From: DASTBU01 sp035711845
Lineage (GTDB): Bacteria; Acidobacteriota; Vicinamibacteria; Vicinamibacterales; 2-12-FULL-66-21
Assembly (NCBI GenBank): GCA_035711845.1
Contig: DASTBU010000009.1
Location: forward strand, 1 to 32,426
Length of the DNA: 32,426 nucleotides
Direction: 5' to 3'
The position numbers and the translations under genes were made by a program. Each line of letters opens with the position of its first letter. Position 1 is the stretch's first letter. Positions 22,576-30,079 of the stretch are shown here, piece by piece. The notes beneath the pieces were generated by a model, which was not told the origin of the DNA, ran no database searches, and was given only the letters and a program-made list of their open reading frames with translations.

Positions 22576-23326
22576 GGTCGATCGGACTGGTTGGCGAGAT
22601 CAGGCGTCCGCCGCCTGGCGCGCGTTCGGGCCGGGGACCGAACAGGTCGCGCACGCGCGCGACAAACGCTCCAATATCCGCCGTTGGCCCCTCCACCGCA
22701 CTGCCGGGCCGTGTCGTGAACACGCCAATCGCGGCGACGCCCGCGGCGCCGGTTGCCGCGACCTCCGCCAGACGATCGTGATCGATTCCGCCGATGGCCA
22801 GCACGGGCAGCCGCACTGCAGCGCAGACACGTGCCAGCGTGTCCACCCCGGCGGCCGGGTGCCCGGGCGGCTTGCTCGACGACGGATATATCGTTCCGAG
22901 AATCAGGTAGTCGCAGCCCCCCTGCTGCTCCACCGCGACCGCCTCGTCGAGATCGTGCACAGATCTTCCCAGAAGAAACCGCAGCGGCAGGATGGCCCTG
23001 ATGCGTGGCGTCGGCATCGACGAGGCCGGCAGGTGCACGCCGCCTGCCCCCGCGGCAAGGGCGACGTCCGCCCGGGCGTTGACCAGTACGCGTGCGGCGG
23101 TGCCCTCGACAGCCGCCACGACGCGGCGCGTCAGCCCGAGCAGGTCCCGGTCGGCGATCCTGCGTTCGCGCAGCTGGATCAGGTCCACGCCCGCCCGAGC
23201 CGCGCGCCGGACGTCCTCGAGCACGTGCCGCAGCGCCGCCTCGTCGTTCACCTCGCCGTATCGCGTTCTGTCGGTGACCATGGCCACCAGCGGCCTTGCG
23301 AGGCGTGGCGCGGTGCTCGCGCTCAC
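22568..23326 (-). CDS. thiE: Thiamine-phosphate synthase (ThiE/TenI family)
   Basis: Couples hydroxymethylpyrimidine diphosphate and the thiazole phosphate to thiamine phosphate. The 252-residue TIM-barrel protein has GVDLIQLRERRIADRDLL (diphosphate site), VNARADVALAAGAGGVHLP, GRSVHDLDEA, DYLILGTIYPSSSKPPG (corresponding to the family GP-x-x-PTxTK loop, with Ser replacing Thr) and LPVLAIGGI. The C-terminal 25 residues beyond the barrel are Pro/Gly-rich. TenI-type aminase relatives share this fold, so the enzyme activity is probable rather than sure. The GTG start overlaps the stop of the upstream 88-codon ORF by 4 bases (GTGA). No other thi gene is near. Confidence 0.85.
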   Translation of the reverse strand: MSASTAPRLARPLVAMVTDRTRYGEVNDEAALRHVLEDVRRAARAGVDLIQLRERRIADRDLLGLTRRVVAAVEGTAARVLVNARADVALAAGAGGVHLPASSMPTPRIRAILPLRFLLGRSVHDLDEAVAVEQQGGCDYLILGTIYPSSSKPPGHPAAGVDTLARVCAAVRLPVLAIGGIDHDRLAEVAATGAAGVAAIGVFTTRPGSAVEGPTADIGAFVARVRDLFGPRPERAPGGGRLISPTSPIDHD

Positions 23327-23589
23327 GACTGGGTTTTCGGCTCCGCAGGCTCGTCGCGGTACCGGACCACGATGGCCGTCGCGAGCTCCGCAATGCCTGC
23401 CAGCGTCGTGACTGCGCCTACTCCGGAGACGGCCCCACGCACGAAAGGGCTCGCCAATGTCCCGTAGAGCGATGAAGAGGCCTCGATGAAGAGGTTCGCA
23501 TTCCAGAAGTTCGTCCAGGGTGCGATGACCAGGATGAGGCCAGCTTCAAGGAAGTAGGCAGCGAAGAGAAGTCGCGTGAAGAAGGAGAT
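23323..23589 (-). CDS. Small two-helix membrane protein, apparent ATC start
   Basis: An 88-codon frame beginning ISFFTRLLFAAYFLEAGLIL, with two hydrophobic helices (about 5-24 and 51-75; GAVSGVGAVTTLAGIAEL) joined by a short loop with WTNFWNANLF, and a charged tail. It overlaps thiE by 4 bases (GTGA) and follows the TPR gene stop at once. No ATG, GTG or TTG occurs in frame between the upstream in-frame TGA and the first helix. GGGAGG lies five bases before an ATC codon at 23589, so ATC is the likely start. Codon use matches neighbouring genes. Function unknown; a frameshift-linked extension of the TPR protein is an alternative. Confidence 0.65.
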   Translation of the reverse strand: MSFFTRLLFAAYFLEAGLILVIAPWTNFWNANLFIEASSSLYGTLASPFVRGAVSGVGAVTTLAGIAELATAIVVRYRDEPAEPKTQS

Positions 23590-23590
23590 G

Positions 23591-25480
23591 TCAGCCTCCC
23601 GTTTGCACGCGCGTCAGGCGAGCGATCCTGGAGGGAACGTCTCTGTAGTCGCCGGCGTCAGCCTGGAGTTCAAGAAAGAGTGCCAACGCGCGAGGCGTGT
23701 CTCCGGCCTCGTCCAGCGCGACGCCGAAATCGTACAGCAAAGCCCAGCCCGCGTCAGCGTCTGGCGCCGGCGCCTCGTTGGCGCGCTCGAGCCAGTGCAG
23801 CGCTTGCGGCCCGTCGCCCTGGGCCAACAGGAGCCGGCCGAGCGTCGAGGCCGCCTCGAACCTGAGTCGCGGCGACTGCGCGGCCGTTTTCAAGGCGTTG
23901 ACGGCCTCGTCCATCATGCCCATTTCGAGGTAGGTGCGTGCCAGCGTCATGTACTGCGCCGAGTAGTCGACATCGCCCTGGGCGGTCTCGCGCAGGCGTT
24001 TGAAGACGCTGTCGAGGCCGCCTTCCTGCGGCTGCCGCGCGGCCGTGCCGGCAGCCTCCAGGTTACCGAGGACGGACGTCAAATCGATCTCGTCGCCGGG
24101 ACTCGCGGCCGGAGCGGACTGGCGACCGATCGCGGGCTCCGCTGTCTTCTCGCTTATTGACCCCCCGGTCGGTTCACCGGCAGCGCCCGGTGGTCCTTCA
24201 GCCGCGGCCTCTGCCCCAGTTGACGACGCTTCGGACAGATCGACGAACGGATCGGTGGCCAGGAAGGGCGTCTGGCCGCTCAACCGTTCGGCAATCTCGT
24301 CGTCGGGATGCGGCACGCGCAGCATCACGAGCGCGCGCCGGAACCGCTCGATGTGGGCCTGCTCCCAGGGCTCACGGGCCACGAGATCCTCGGCGATGAC
24401 CCGTGCCTCGGCTGCCTGCCCCGCGTCCAGATACGCATCGGTCAGAGACTCCTGTGCCGCATACATCCGGGATTCGAGCCCGCCGTCTACACACACTTCG
24501 ACGAGTTTCAGGAGCGCCGGGATGTGCCGGGGCACCTGGTCCAGGAAGCGCTCCAGGAGCGCGGTCGCTTTCTCGAACTCCGAGACGCCGACCGCAGCAT
24601 CGACGGCGGCATCGATACAACCGAAGGCCGCGACGGGGTCCTGGGGCAGTACCGCCCATCCCAGCTCCACCAGCTTGTCGCGCGCATCGCCGCCGGCGGC
24701 GACCAGACGGGGGAGAAGCTCGATTGCCGCGGCGACGTTCCCCGACCGGATATTCGCCTCGGCCAGCGCCAGCAGCAGCGCCGGATCGTCGCCCGATGCG
24801 TCCCCGCCGAGAAACGTGCGGGCGCCTTCGACATCCCCGGCCTCGAGCGCTGCGCGCGCAAGCGCCCCGCGTGCGTCTGGATCCGACGGCCTCAGGCGCG
24901 AGAACTCCCGGAGCGCCTCCAGGGCTTCTGGCGACCGGCCCTTTTCGGCGAGGTCGTCGTGCAGCGCCTTGTGGCGGACGGCTGCTTCGTCGATGCGGCC
25001 CAGGTCTTCGAGCGCCCGCGCCGCTTTCCGCCGTGCGTCGAGGTCTGCCGGATCGATCTCTCCGAGCCGCACGACGATCTCGGCTTCTCCCCGGCGGTCT
25101 CCACGTGCCCGTCGCCGGGCAGCCACGGTGGTGAACTGTGCCTTGGCATCGGCCATCAGCCCCTGCAACGCGGAGACTTCCGCCAGGCGGATCTCGGTGA
25201 CCTCGTCGTCGCGATTGATCTTGAGAATCTTCTTCAGGAGCGCGGCGGCCTTCTGATAGAAACCCTCGCGCGAGAAATGCTCGGCGATCCGGGAGAACTG
25301 GGAAACAGCCTTGTCGGTCTGGCCGGCACGGGCGTAGAGATCGCCGAGCGCATTCGCGCTGTTCCAGTCGCTGGGCTGGTCCTCGACGACCTTGATGTAT
25401 TCGGCGATGGCCCCCTCGAGGCGGCCCTGCCGAAGCAGCTTCTCCGCCTTTTTCAGCGTGGTTTCGCGGTCGAAGGCCAA
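23591..25480 (-). CDS. TPR-repeat protein, 629 residues
   Basis: A large tetratricopeptide-repeat scaffold without signal peptide or membrane helix. It starts with TTG (Shine-Dalgarno GGAGAA seven bases upstream) as MAFDRETTLKKAEKLLRQGR. TPR helices fill residues about 10-390 (LEGAIAEYIKVVEDQPSDWN, GQTDKAVSQFSRIAEHF). A low-complexity Ala/Pro/Glu/Ser-rich linker lies at about 410-480. More TPRs follow (MTLARTYLEMGMMDEAVNAL; GDTPRALALFLELQADAGDY). Such proteins typically organise multi-protein assemblies; the partner is unknown. It is 45 bases downstream of rnhB, and its stop nearly abuts the next small membrane ORF. Similar TPR proteins near rnhB are, to my recollection, frequent in acidobacteria. 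Confidence 0.85.
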   Translation of the reverse strand: MAFDRETTLKKAEKLLRQGRLEGAIAEYIKVVEDQPSDWNSANALGDLYARAGQTDKAVSQFSRIAEHFSREGFYQKAAALLKKILKINRDDEVTEIRLAEVSALQGLMADAKAQFTTVAARRRARGDRRGEAEIVVRLGEIDPADLDARRKAARALEDLGRIDEAAVRHKALHDDLAEKGRSPEALEALREFSRLRPSDPDARGALARAALEAGDVEGARTFLGGDASGDDPALLLALAEANIRSGNVAAAIELLPRLVAAGGDARDKLVELGWAVLPQDPVAAFGCIDAAVDAAVGVSEFEKATALLERFLDQVPRHIPALLKLVEVCVDGGLESRMYAAQESLTDAYLDAGQAAEARVIAEDLVAREPWEQAHIERFRRALVMLRVPHPDDEIAERLSGQTPFLATDPFVDLSEASSTGAEAAAEGPPGAAGEPTGGSISEKTAEPAIGRQSAPAASPGDEIDLTSVLGNLEAAGTAARQPQEGGLDSVFKRLRETAQGDVDYSAQYMTLARTYLEMGMMDEAVNALKTAAQSPRLRFEAASTLGRLLLAQGDGPQALHWLERANEAPAPDADAGWALLYDFGVALDEAGDTPRALALFLELQADAGDYRDVPSRIARLTRVQTGG

Positions 25481-25525
25481 GCGGGTTCTCCAGCCGTCGG
25501 AGACATGGTGGCGCGCCGGATGAGG

Positions 25526-26149
25526 TCAGTCCATCCCGTCGAACAGGGACGGCGGCCGGAAGGACCGCCGATGTACGTCGGAATAGCCATATTGCGACAC
25601 CGCCATGAGGTGATCCCTGGTCGCATAGCCCTTGTGCCTATCGAATCCGTATCGCGGGTCGCGGGCGTGCAACTCGAGCATCAACCGGTCCCGCGTCACC
25701 TTTCCCACAATCGAAGCGGCCGCAATGGCGGTGCAGCGGCTGTCTCCATGCACGATCGCGCGCTGCGGGACCCTCAGATTCGGTATCCGGAAGGCGTCCA
25801 CCAGCACGAAATCCGCACACGGCGTCAGCCGTTCGACCGCCAGCTGCATGGCACGGAGCGAGGCCTGATGAATGTTGATGCGGTCGATTTCTTCGCATTC
25901 GACGGCCGCCACCGCCCAGGCGATGGCCTTGCGGGTGATGAGCTCGTATAACCGGGTGCGCTCGAGCACCGTGACGGTCTTCGAGTCGCAGACGCGCGCA
26001 ACGTACTTATCGGGCGCAAGCACGACGGCTGCAGCCACGACCGGGCCTGCCAGGCATCCCCGGCCGACCTCGTCGACGCCCGCGACGTAGTTGAATCCCA
26101 TCCGGCGGATGGCATTCTCGAGCGTTCTGAAGGCCCTGACCTTGACCAT
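25526..26149 (-). CDS. rnhB: Ribonuclease HII
   Basis: Cleaves the RNA strand of RNA-DNA hybrids and removes single ribonucleotides. The 207-residue protein has the type 2 RNase H motif AGVDEVGRGCLAGPVVAAAVVL with Asp26 and Glu27, DSKTVTVLERTRLYE, a further catalytic Asp in FVLVDAFRIP and the C-terminal HGDSRCTAIAAASIVGKVTRD. YGFDRHKGYAT (GYxxxxHxGY-type) confirms HII over HIII. It lies directly after rplS, as in many bacteria, separated by a short gap with a two-unit heptamer repeat. Confidence 0.96.
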   Translation of the reverse strand: MVKVRAFRTLENAIRRMGFNYVAGVDEVGRGCLAGPVVAAAVVLAPDKYVARVCDSKTVTVLERTRLYELITRKAIAWAVAAVECEEIDRINIHQASLRAMQLAVERLTPCADFVLVDAFRIPNLRVPQRAIVHGDSRCTAIAAASIVGKVTRDRLMLELHARDPRYGFDRHKGYATRDHLMAVSQYGYSDVHRRSFRPPSLFDGMD

Positions 26150-26180
26150 CGACTCGCCTGCTCCCCCGCCGCCTCCGAGC

Positions 26181-26194
26181 TTCAGCCTTCAGCC
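26181..26194. repeat. Two GGCTGAA heptamers at the rplS stop codon
   Basis: On the minus strand GGCTGAA occurs twice in phase at 26194-26181. The TGA stop of rplS lies inside the second unit, and codons for the last residues QAEG are read from the repeat. Only two copies, but it is the same unit and stop-codon register as the array at 21742. Confidence 0.7.
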
Positions 26195-26541
26195 TGAGTG
26201 GCCCGCTTCTGTTCCTTCATCCGTGCCGCCTTACCCTTCAGGTCGCGCAGGAAGTACAGCTTCGCGCGGCGGACGCGCGCCGACCGCACCACGTCGATTT
26301 TATCGATGATCGGCGAGTGCAGCGGAAAAATGCGTTCGACGCCCTGGCCGAACGACACTTTCCGGACGGTGAACGTCGCGCGTGCGCCGCCCCGGTGCAT
26401 GCCGATCACCATGCCTTCGAACACCTGGATGCGTTCCTTGTCCCCTTCGCGGACCTTCACGTGCACGCGCACGGTATCGCCCGGCTTCATCGCCGGGCGC
26501 CCGGTCATCTGCGCGCGCTCGACGGTTTCTACCGCATTCAT
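26182..26541 (-). CDS. rplS: 50S ribosomal protein L19
   Basis: Ribosomal protein at the 30S-50S interface. The 119-residue product contains MKPGDTVRVHVKVREGDKER, IQVFEGMVIGMHRGGARATF, TVRKVSFGQGVERIFPLHSP and ARVRRAKLYFLRDLKGKAAR, all hallmark L19 segments. The ATG at 26541 shares one base with the trmD stop (TGATG); a GTG one codon earlier is less likely. Length is normal (about 115), with a C-terminal tail TQAEG that is encoded by heptamer repeat DNA. Confidence 0.98.
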   Translation of the reverse strand: MNAVETVERAQMTGRPAMKPGDTVRVHVKVREGDKERIQVFEGMVIGMHRGGARATFTVRKVSFGQGVERIFPLHSPIIDKIDVVRSARVRRAKLYFLRDLKGKAARMKEQKRATQAEG

Positions 26542-27290
26542 CACGACGCTCCCTTCTCTCGTAGATCCAACAATTCCTGCAGCAGCTTCCGGTCCTCGGC
26601 GTCCAGCGCCACGGGGTCCAGCAGTTCCGGCCGCTCGCGCACCGTCCGCGCGAGGGCTTCACGCCGGCGCCACCGCTCGATCTCGGCATGATGTCCCGAC
26701 AGCAACACCGGTGGCACCTTCATCCCTCTGAAGTCCGCCGGCCGCGTGTACTGCGGGAAGTCGAGAATGCCGCGCGCGAACGTGTCGCGCGCAACCGACT
26801 CCGCGTCCCCAACGACGCCCGGCACGAGACGGGCCACCGCATCGATGATCACCAGCGCCGGAAGCTCCCCGCCCGAGACGACATAGTCGCCAATCGACAA
26901 TTCCTCAGTTGCGAGGTGCTCCCGCACCCGCGCGTCGACCCCTTCGTACCGGCCGCAGAGCAGGACGATGTGACCGAGCGCCGCCAGCCGCGCTGCTTCA
27001 CGATGCGTGAACAGCCGGCCGTCGGGCGACGTCAGGATCACCGCCGCTGGAGTACCGCGCTCCCGTTCGATGGTTTCGACAGCCTCGAACAGCGGGCCGG
27101 GCGTCATCACCATGCCGGGTCCGCCCCCGAACGCCTCGTCGTCCACCGAGCGGTGTCGATCGGTCGTGTGGTCCCGGAGGTCGTGCACGCGGAGGTCCAG
27201 CACGCCCCGCTGAATGGCTCGCCCCACGATGCCTTCAGCGAGCGGCGCCTCCACCATCTTCGGAAAGATGGTTACCAGATCGACCTTCAT
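26541..27290 (-). CDS. trmD: tRNA (guanine-N1-)-methyltransferase
   Basis: Methylates G37 of tRNAs with S-adenosylmethionine, preventing frameshifts. The 249-residue protein starts MKVDLVTIFPKMVEAPL and has the SPOUT trefoil-knot motifs LLCGRYEGVDARV and SIGDYVVSGGELPALV, plus DDEAFGGGPGMVM and YTRPADFRGMKVPPVLLSGH, the conserved C-terminal tRNA-binding region. It is placed in the classical order rpsP-khpA-rimM-trmD-rplS, four bases after the rimM stop. Confidence 0.98.
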   Translation of the reverse strand: MKVDLVTIFPKMVEAPLAEGIVGRAIQRGVLDLRVHDLRDHTTDRHRSVDDEAFGGGPGMVMTPGPLFEAVETIERERGTPAAVILTSPDGRLFTHREAARLAALGHIVLLCGRYEGVDARVREHLATEELSIGDYVVSGGELPALVIIDAVARLVPGVVGDAESVARDTFARGILDFPQYTRPADFRGMKVPPVLLSGHHAEIERWRRREALARTVRERPELLDPVALDAEDRKLLQELLDLREKGAS

Positions 27291-27294
27291 GACC

Positions 27295-27837
27295 TCACGA
27301 CCTGGTCGGGCGCCCCGCCTGATTCAACTCCAGAAGGCCTTCCGGTGGCGTCACGACAATCGTCCGCGCGATCGGATCCACCGCGGGGCAGATGTCCGCG
27401 ACGAGCGGGATCAGCACCTCTCCTTGCGCTCCCTCGACGACCAGATGGCTGCGATCCATCGGGCCCTCGACCGCCATGACACGGCCAATCAGGGCGCCCT
27501 GGCGGTCCCGCACTTCGCACCCCACGAGCTCGTGACGATAGAACGTGCCCGCGGGCAGCGGCGCGAGCGATGCGGCCTGCACCGAGACATCGGCCCCGGC
27601 CAGCGCTTCGGCTTCGTTCATCGTCTGCACGCCGTCGAGCGCGATGACGGGGCGTCCCTGATGGAATCTGACAGCGGTGATCGTCAGTGGCCTGGGCTCG
27701 GCACCAGCACCAACGAAGAGCACCGCGCCTGTTTTGAAGCGCTCCTCCGCGAAATCCGTCTCGAGGTTGACGATGACCTGTCCGCGGTTGCCGTGCGCCC
27801 GCGCGACCCGGCCGACCAGCAGCAGATCCTCACCCAT
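27295..27837 (-). CDS. rimM: 16S rRNA processing protein RimM
   Basis: Assembly factor for the 30S head, binding protein S19. The 180-residue protein has the N-terminal barrel LLLVGRVARAHGNRGQVIV, the linker GTFYRHELVGCEV and the PRC-barrel end GEVLIPLVADICPAVDPIARTIVV-type segment. A short tail QAGRPTRS follows. It overlaps the khpA stop by 8 bases, in the usual order of the operon. Confidence 0.96.
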   Translation of the reverse strand: MGEDLLLVGRVARAHGNRGQVIVNLETDFAEERFKTGAVLFVGAGAEPRPLTITAVRFHQGRPVIALDGVQTMNEAEALAGADVSVQAASLAPLPAGTFYRHELVGCEVRDRQGALIGRVMAVEGPMDRSHLVVEGAQGEVLIPLVADICPAVDPIARTIVVTPPEGLLELNQAGRPTRS

Positions 27838-28075
27838 CGTCCCGGAACTCGAGGGTCGCCTTCGAGCCTTCCAGCTCCGCGGCGGCGTTGACGAGCGTTC
27901 GCATGGCCGCTGCCGTGCGCCCCTGCCGTCCGATGACGCGGCCGAGATCGCCCGGCGCCATGAACAGCTCCACGAGGGTCTGGCCGCGATGCTGCCGCTC
28001 GATCACCCGGACCGCGTCGGGATGGTCCGCCAGCGATCGCGCCACGACCTCGACGACGTCCCGGGCGCGGCTCAC
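27830..28075 (-). CDS. khpA: RNA-binding KH-domain protein KhpA
   Basis: An 81-residue single KH-domain protein. The GxxG loop is IGRQGRT in GRVIGRQGRTAAAMRTLV, preceded by the strand TLVELFMAPGDLG. KhpA, usually with KhpB, binds RNA and affects cell-division and envelope transcripts in Gram-positive bacteria; its Gram-negative role is less clear. GTG start overlapping the rpsP stop by 4 bases (GTGA), as expected for the rpsP-khpA-rimM order. Confidence 0.94.
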   Translation of the reverse strand: MSRARDVVEVVARSLADHPDAVRVIERQHRGQTLVELFMAPGDLGRVIGRQGRTAAAMRTLVNAAAELEGSKATLEFRDDG

Positions 28076-28338
28076 GGCGCGGGCTGTTCGGCTGCGGGCG
28101 CCGGGATCGGCATGCGCGCCACGAGCGTCCGCACCGAGTCAGACGGCCGGGCGCCGGACTTGATCCAGTGCTCCAGCCGCTCGCGGTTGATGTCGAGCGA
28201 CTCCGGCTTCGACCGCGGGTTGTAGTGCCCGAGCACCTCGACGAAGCTGCTGTCGCACGCCGTCCGTGAGTCCATCACCACCACGCGGAAATACGACCGC
28301 TTCTTGGATCCCATCCGCCTCAAACGAATTGCCAACAT
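28072..28338 (-). CDS. rpsP: 30S ribosomal protein S16
   Basis: Small-subunit protein needed for 30S assembly. The 88-residue product begins MLAIRLRRMGSKKRSYFRVV and contains LGHYNPRSKPESLDI and RLEHWIKSGARPSDSVRTL, the full S16 fold, with a Pro/Ala-rich tail. The likely Shine-Dalgarno GGGAG (nine bases before the ATG) is part of an AGCTGRR heptamer array in the gap from ffh. It begins the ribosomal block of the operon. Confidence 0.98.
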   Translation of the reverse strand: MLAIRLRRMGSKKRSYFRVVVMDSRTACDSSFVEVLGHYNPRSKPESLDINRERLEHWIKSGARPSDSVRTLVARMPIPAPAAEQPAP

Positions 28339-28342
28339 TGAA

Positions 28343-28363
28343 TTCAGCTCCCAGCTTCCAGCT
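28343..28363. repeat. Three AGCTGRR heptamers linking ffh stop and rpsP leader
   Basis: On the minus strand AGCTGGA, AGCTGGG and AGCTGAA follow in phase from 28363 to 28343. The first unit begins at the second base of the ffh TAG stop, and the end of the second with the start of the third makes GGGAG, the probable rpsP Shine-Dalgarno. Confidence 0.8.
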
Positions 28364-29717
28364 ATCGCATCAACGACTTCATCATCCCGAGCCCGCCGCG
28401 CTTCTTGCCGAGGCCCGCCATTCCACCGAGCTGCTTGAGCATCTTCTTCATCTGCACGAACTGCTTCAACAGCCGGTTCACCTCTTCGACCGATGTGCCG
28501 CTGCCCTTCGCGATCCGCTTGCGGCGGCTCCCGTTGATCAACGCGTGATTGCGTCGCTCTTTGGCCGTCATCGAGTTGATGATGGCCTCGACGCGCGCGA
28601 GCTGCTTGTCGTCCACCGCCTCGCGGTTGGCCGCCAACTGCTTCAACTGGCCCATCCCGGGCAGCATCCCAAGAATCTGCTCGAGCGGGCCCATCTTCTT
28701 GATCGTACGCAGCTGGTCCCGGAAGTCCTCGAGCGTGAAGTCGTCCGTCCGGATCTTCCGCTCGAGCTTCTCGGCGTCCTCGACCGACACCGCCTCTTCG
28801 GCCTTCTCGATGAGCGAGAGCACATCCCCCATGCCCAGCACGCGCGAGACCACACGGTCGGGATGGAAGGGCTCCAGATCCTGCAATCGTTCGCCGCTGC
28901 CGACGAAAGCGATGGGAACACCCACGACGCCCACGACCGACAACGCGGCGCCACCGCGCGCATCGCCGTCCATCTTGGTCAGGACGACGCCGGTGACGCC
29001 AACTCGGCGATTGAACTCGCCCGCGCTCTTGATCGCGTCCTGCCCCGTCATCGCATCCGCCACGTACAGCAGATCCGACGGCTGCACGGCCGCCTTGATT
29101 GCCTGCAGTTCGTCCATCAGCTCGTCGTCGATGTGCAGTCGGCCGGCCGTGTCCACGATGACCACGTCGAAGCCGCTGTTCCGCGCCTCGGTGAGCGCTC
29201 CGGCCGCCCTGCGGACCGGATCCTTCTCGCCGGCGGGATCGTACACCCGGACGCCCGCCTGCTTGGCGACGAGCGAGAGCTGTTCGATGGCGGCCGGCCT
29301 GCGCACGTCGGTCGAGACGAGCAGCGGATGTCTACCCTGTTTGGTGAGCCAGCGCCCCAGCTTGCCCGAGGTGGTGGTCTTGCCCGAGCCCTGGAGACCG
29401 AGAAGGAGGATGACGCGAGGCCTCGCCTGCGACGGGAGCAGGCCACCCGCTGTGTCGCCGAACAGCGCGAGCATCTCGTCGCGGACGATCCGGACGACCT
29501 GCTGCGCCGGCGTAAGGCTTTTGAGGACTTCCTGATCGACGGCGCGATCGCGCACGCGATCGATGAACGCCTTGACGACCTTGAAGTTGACGTCCGCCTC
29601 GAGCAGCGCCAGGCGGATCTCGCGCAGAGCGGCCTCGACGGTCTCCTCGGTGAGACGGCCTTCGCCACGCAGCGACCGGAAGACGTCCTGCAGGCGGGTG
29701 CTCAGTGAGTCGAACAT
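28362..29717 (-). CDS. ffh: Signal recognition particle protein Ffh
   Basis: GTPase that with 4.5S RNA binds signal sequences and delivers nascent chains to the membrane through FtsY. The 451-residue protein starts MFDSLSTRLQDVFRSLRGEG (N domain). The G domain has GLQGSGKTTTSGKL (about 107-120), DTAGRLHIDDELM, and TKMDGDARGGAALS. The M domain is methionine-rich, with LGMLPGMGQ and GSRRKRIAKGSGTS RNA-binding motif and a Met/Lys/Gly-rich C-terminus. The ATG at 29717 is the usual start. A promoter lies at 29808-29780. It heads the block ffh-rpsP-khpA-rimM-trmD-rplS-rnhB. Confidence 0.98.
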   Translation of the reverse strand: MFDSLSTRLQDVFRSLRGEGRLTEETVEAALREIRLALLEADVNFKVVKAFIDRVRDRAVDQEVLKSLTPAQQVVRIVRDEMLALFGDTAGGLLPSQARPRVILLLGLQGSGKTTTSGKLGRWLTKQGRHPLLVSTDVRRPAAIEQLSLVAKQAGVRVYDPAGEKDPVRRAAGALTEARNSGFDVVIVDTAGRLHIDDELMDELQAIKAAVQPSDLLYVADAMTGQDAIKSAGEFNRRVGVTGVVLTKMDGDARGGAALSVVGVVGVPIAFVGSGERLQDLEPFHPDRVVSRVLGMGDVLSLIEKAEEAVSVEDAEKLERKIRTDDFTLEDFRDQLRTIKKMGPLEQILGMLPGMGQLKQLAANREAVDDKQLARVEAIINSMTAKERRNHALINGSRRKRIAKGSGTSVEEVNRLLKQFVQMKKMLKQLGGMAGLGKKRGGLGMMKSLMR

Positions 29718-29769
29718 AGTGAAAGACCACCGGCTGGAAGGCACGCTACGACCGGTGACCAGCTCAGGT

Positions 29770-29797
29770 GCAAACCCTTATCCTACCAGAGGTTTGC
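29770..29797. other. Inverted repeat around the ffh -10 region
   Basis: GCAAACC (29770-29776) and GGTTTGC (29791-29797) form 7-bp arms around a 14-base loop that contains the ffh -10 hexamer. It might be an operator; no repressor can be named. Confidence 0.4.
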
Positions 29798-29808
29798 GGG
29801 ACGCACAA
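29780..29808 (-). promoter_or_regulatory. Probable promoter of ffh operon
   Basis: Minus strand TTGTGC (29808-29803), 17-bp spacer, TAGGAT (29785-29780). Expected start near 29773 gives a leader of about 55 bases before the ffh ATG. It lies between the ffh start and the large GAGTCCC repeat array. Confidence 0.55.
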
Positions 29809-29811
29809 CCG

Positions 29812-30079
29812 GGCCCTTGGTCCCTGGGTCCCTGAGTCCCTCGGTCCTGAGTCCCTCGGTCCTGAGTCCCTCGGTCCTAAGTCCCTCGTCCTGGTCCCTG
29901 GTCCTGGGTCCCCTCGGTCCCGAGTCCCTGAGTCCCTCAGTCCCGAGTCCCTCAGTCCCGAGTCCCTGAGTCCCGAGTCCCTCAGCCCCGAGTCCCGAGT
30001 CCCTCAGCCCCGAGTCCCGAGCCCCGAGTCCCTCAGTGAGTCCCGAGCCCCGAGCCCCTCCGTGAGTCCCGAGCCCCGG
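29812..30079. repeat. Long GAGTCCC-type heptamer array
   Basis: About 268 bases of units such as GAGTCCC, TGAGTCC, CCCGAGT, CCTCAGT and GAGCCCC. The 5' part has a 15-base higher order (7+8), as GAGTCCCTCGGTCCT repeated; the 3' part is mostly 7-base CCCGAGT/CCCTCAG alternation. Units are partly self-complementary (CTCAG/CTGAG). It lies between the DCC protein gene stop and the ffh promoter. It has open frames that encode Ser-Pro-Glu-Ser-Leu repeats, which I do not regard as a gene. Confidence 0.95.

Noticed and set aside
29812..30079. CRISPR or replication-origin iterons
   Set aside because: Repeats are contiguous without spacers, there is no dnaA or rep gene, and no AT-rich unwinding region.
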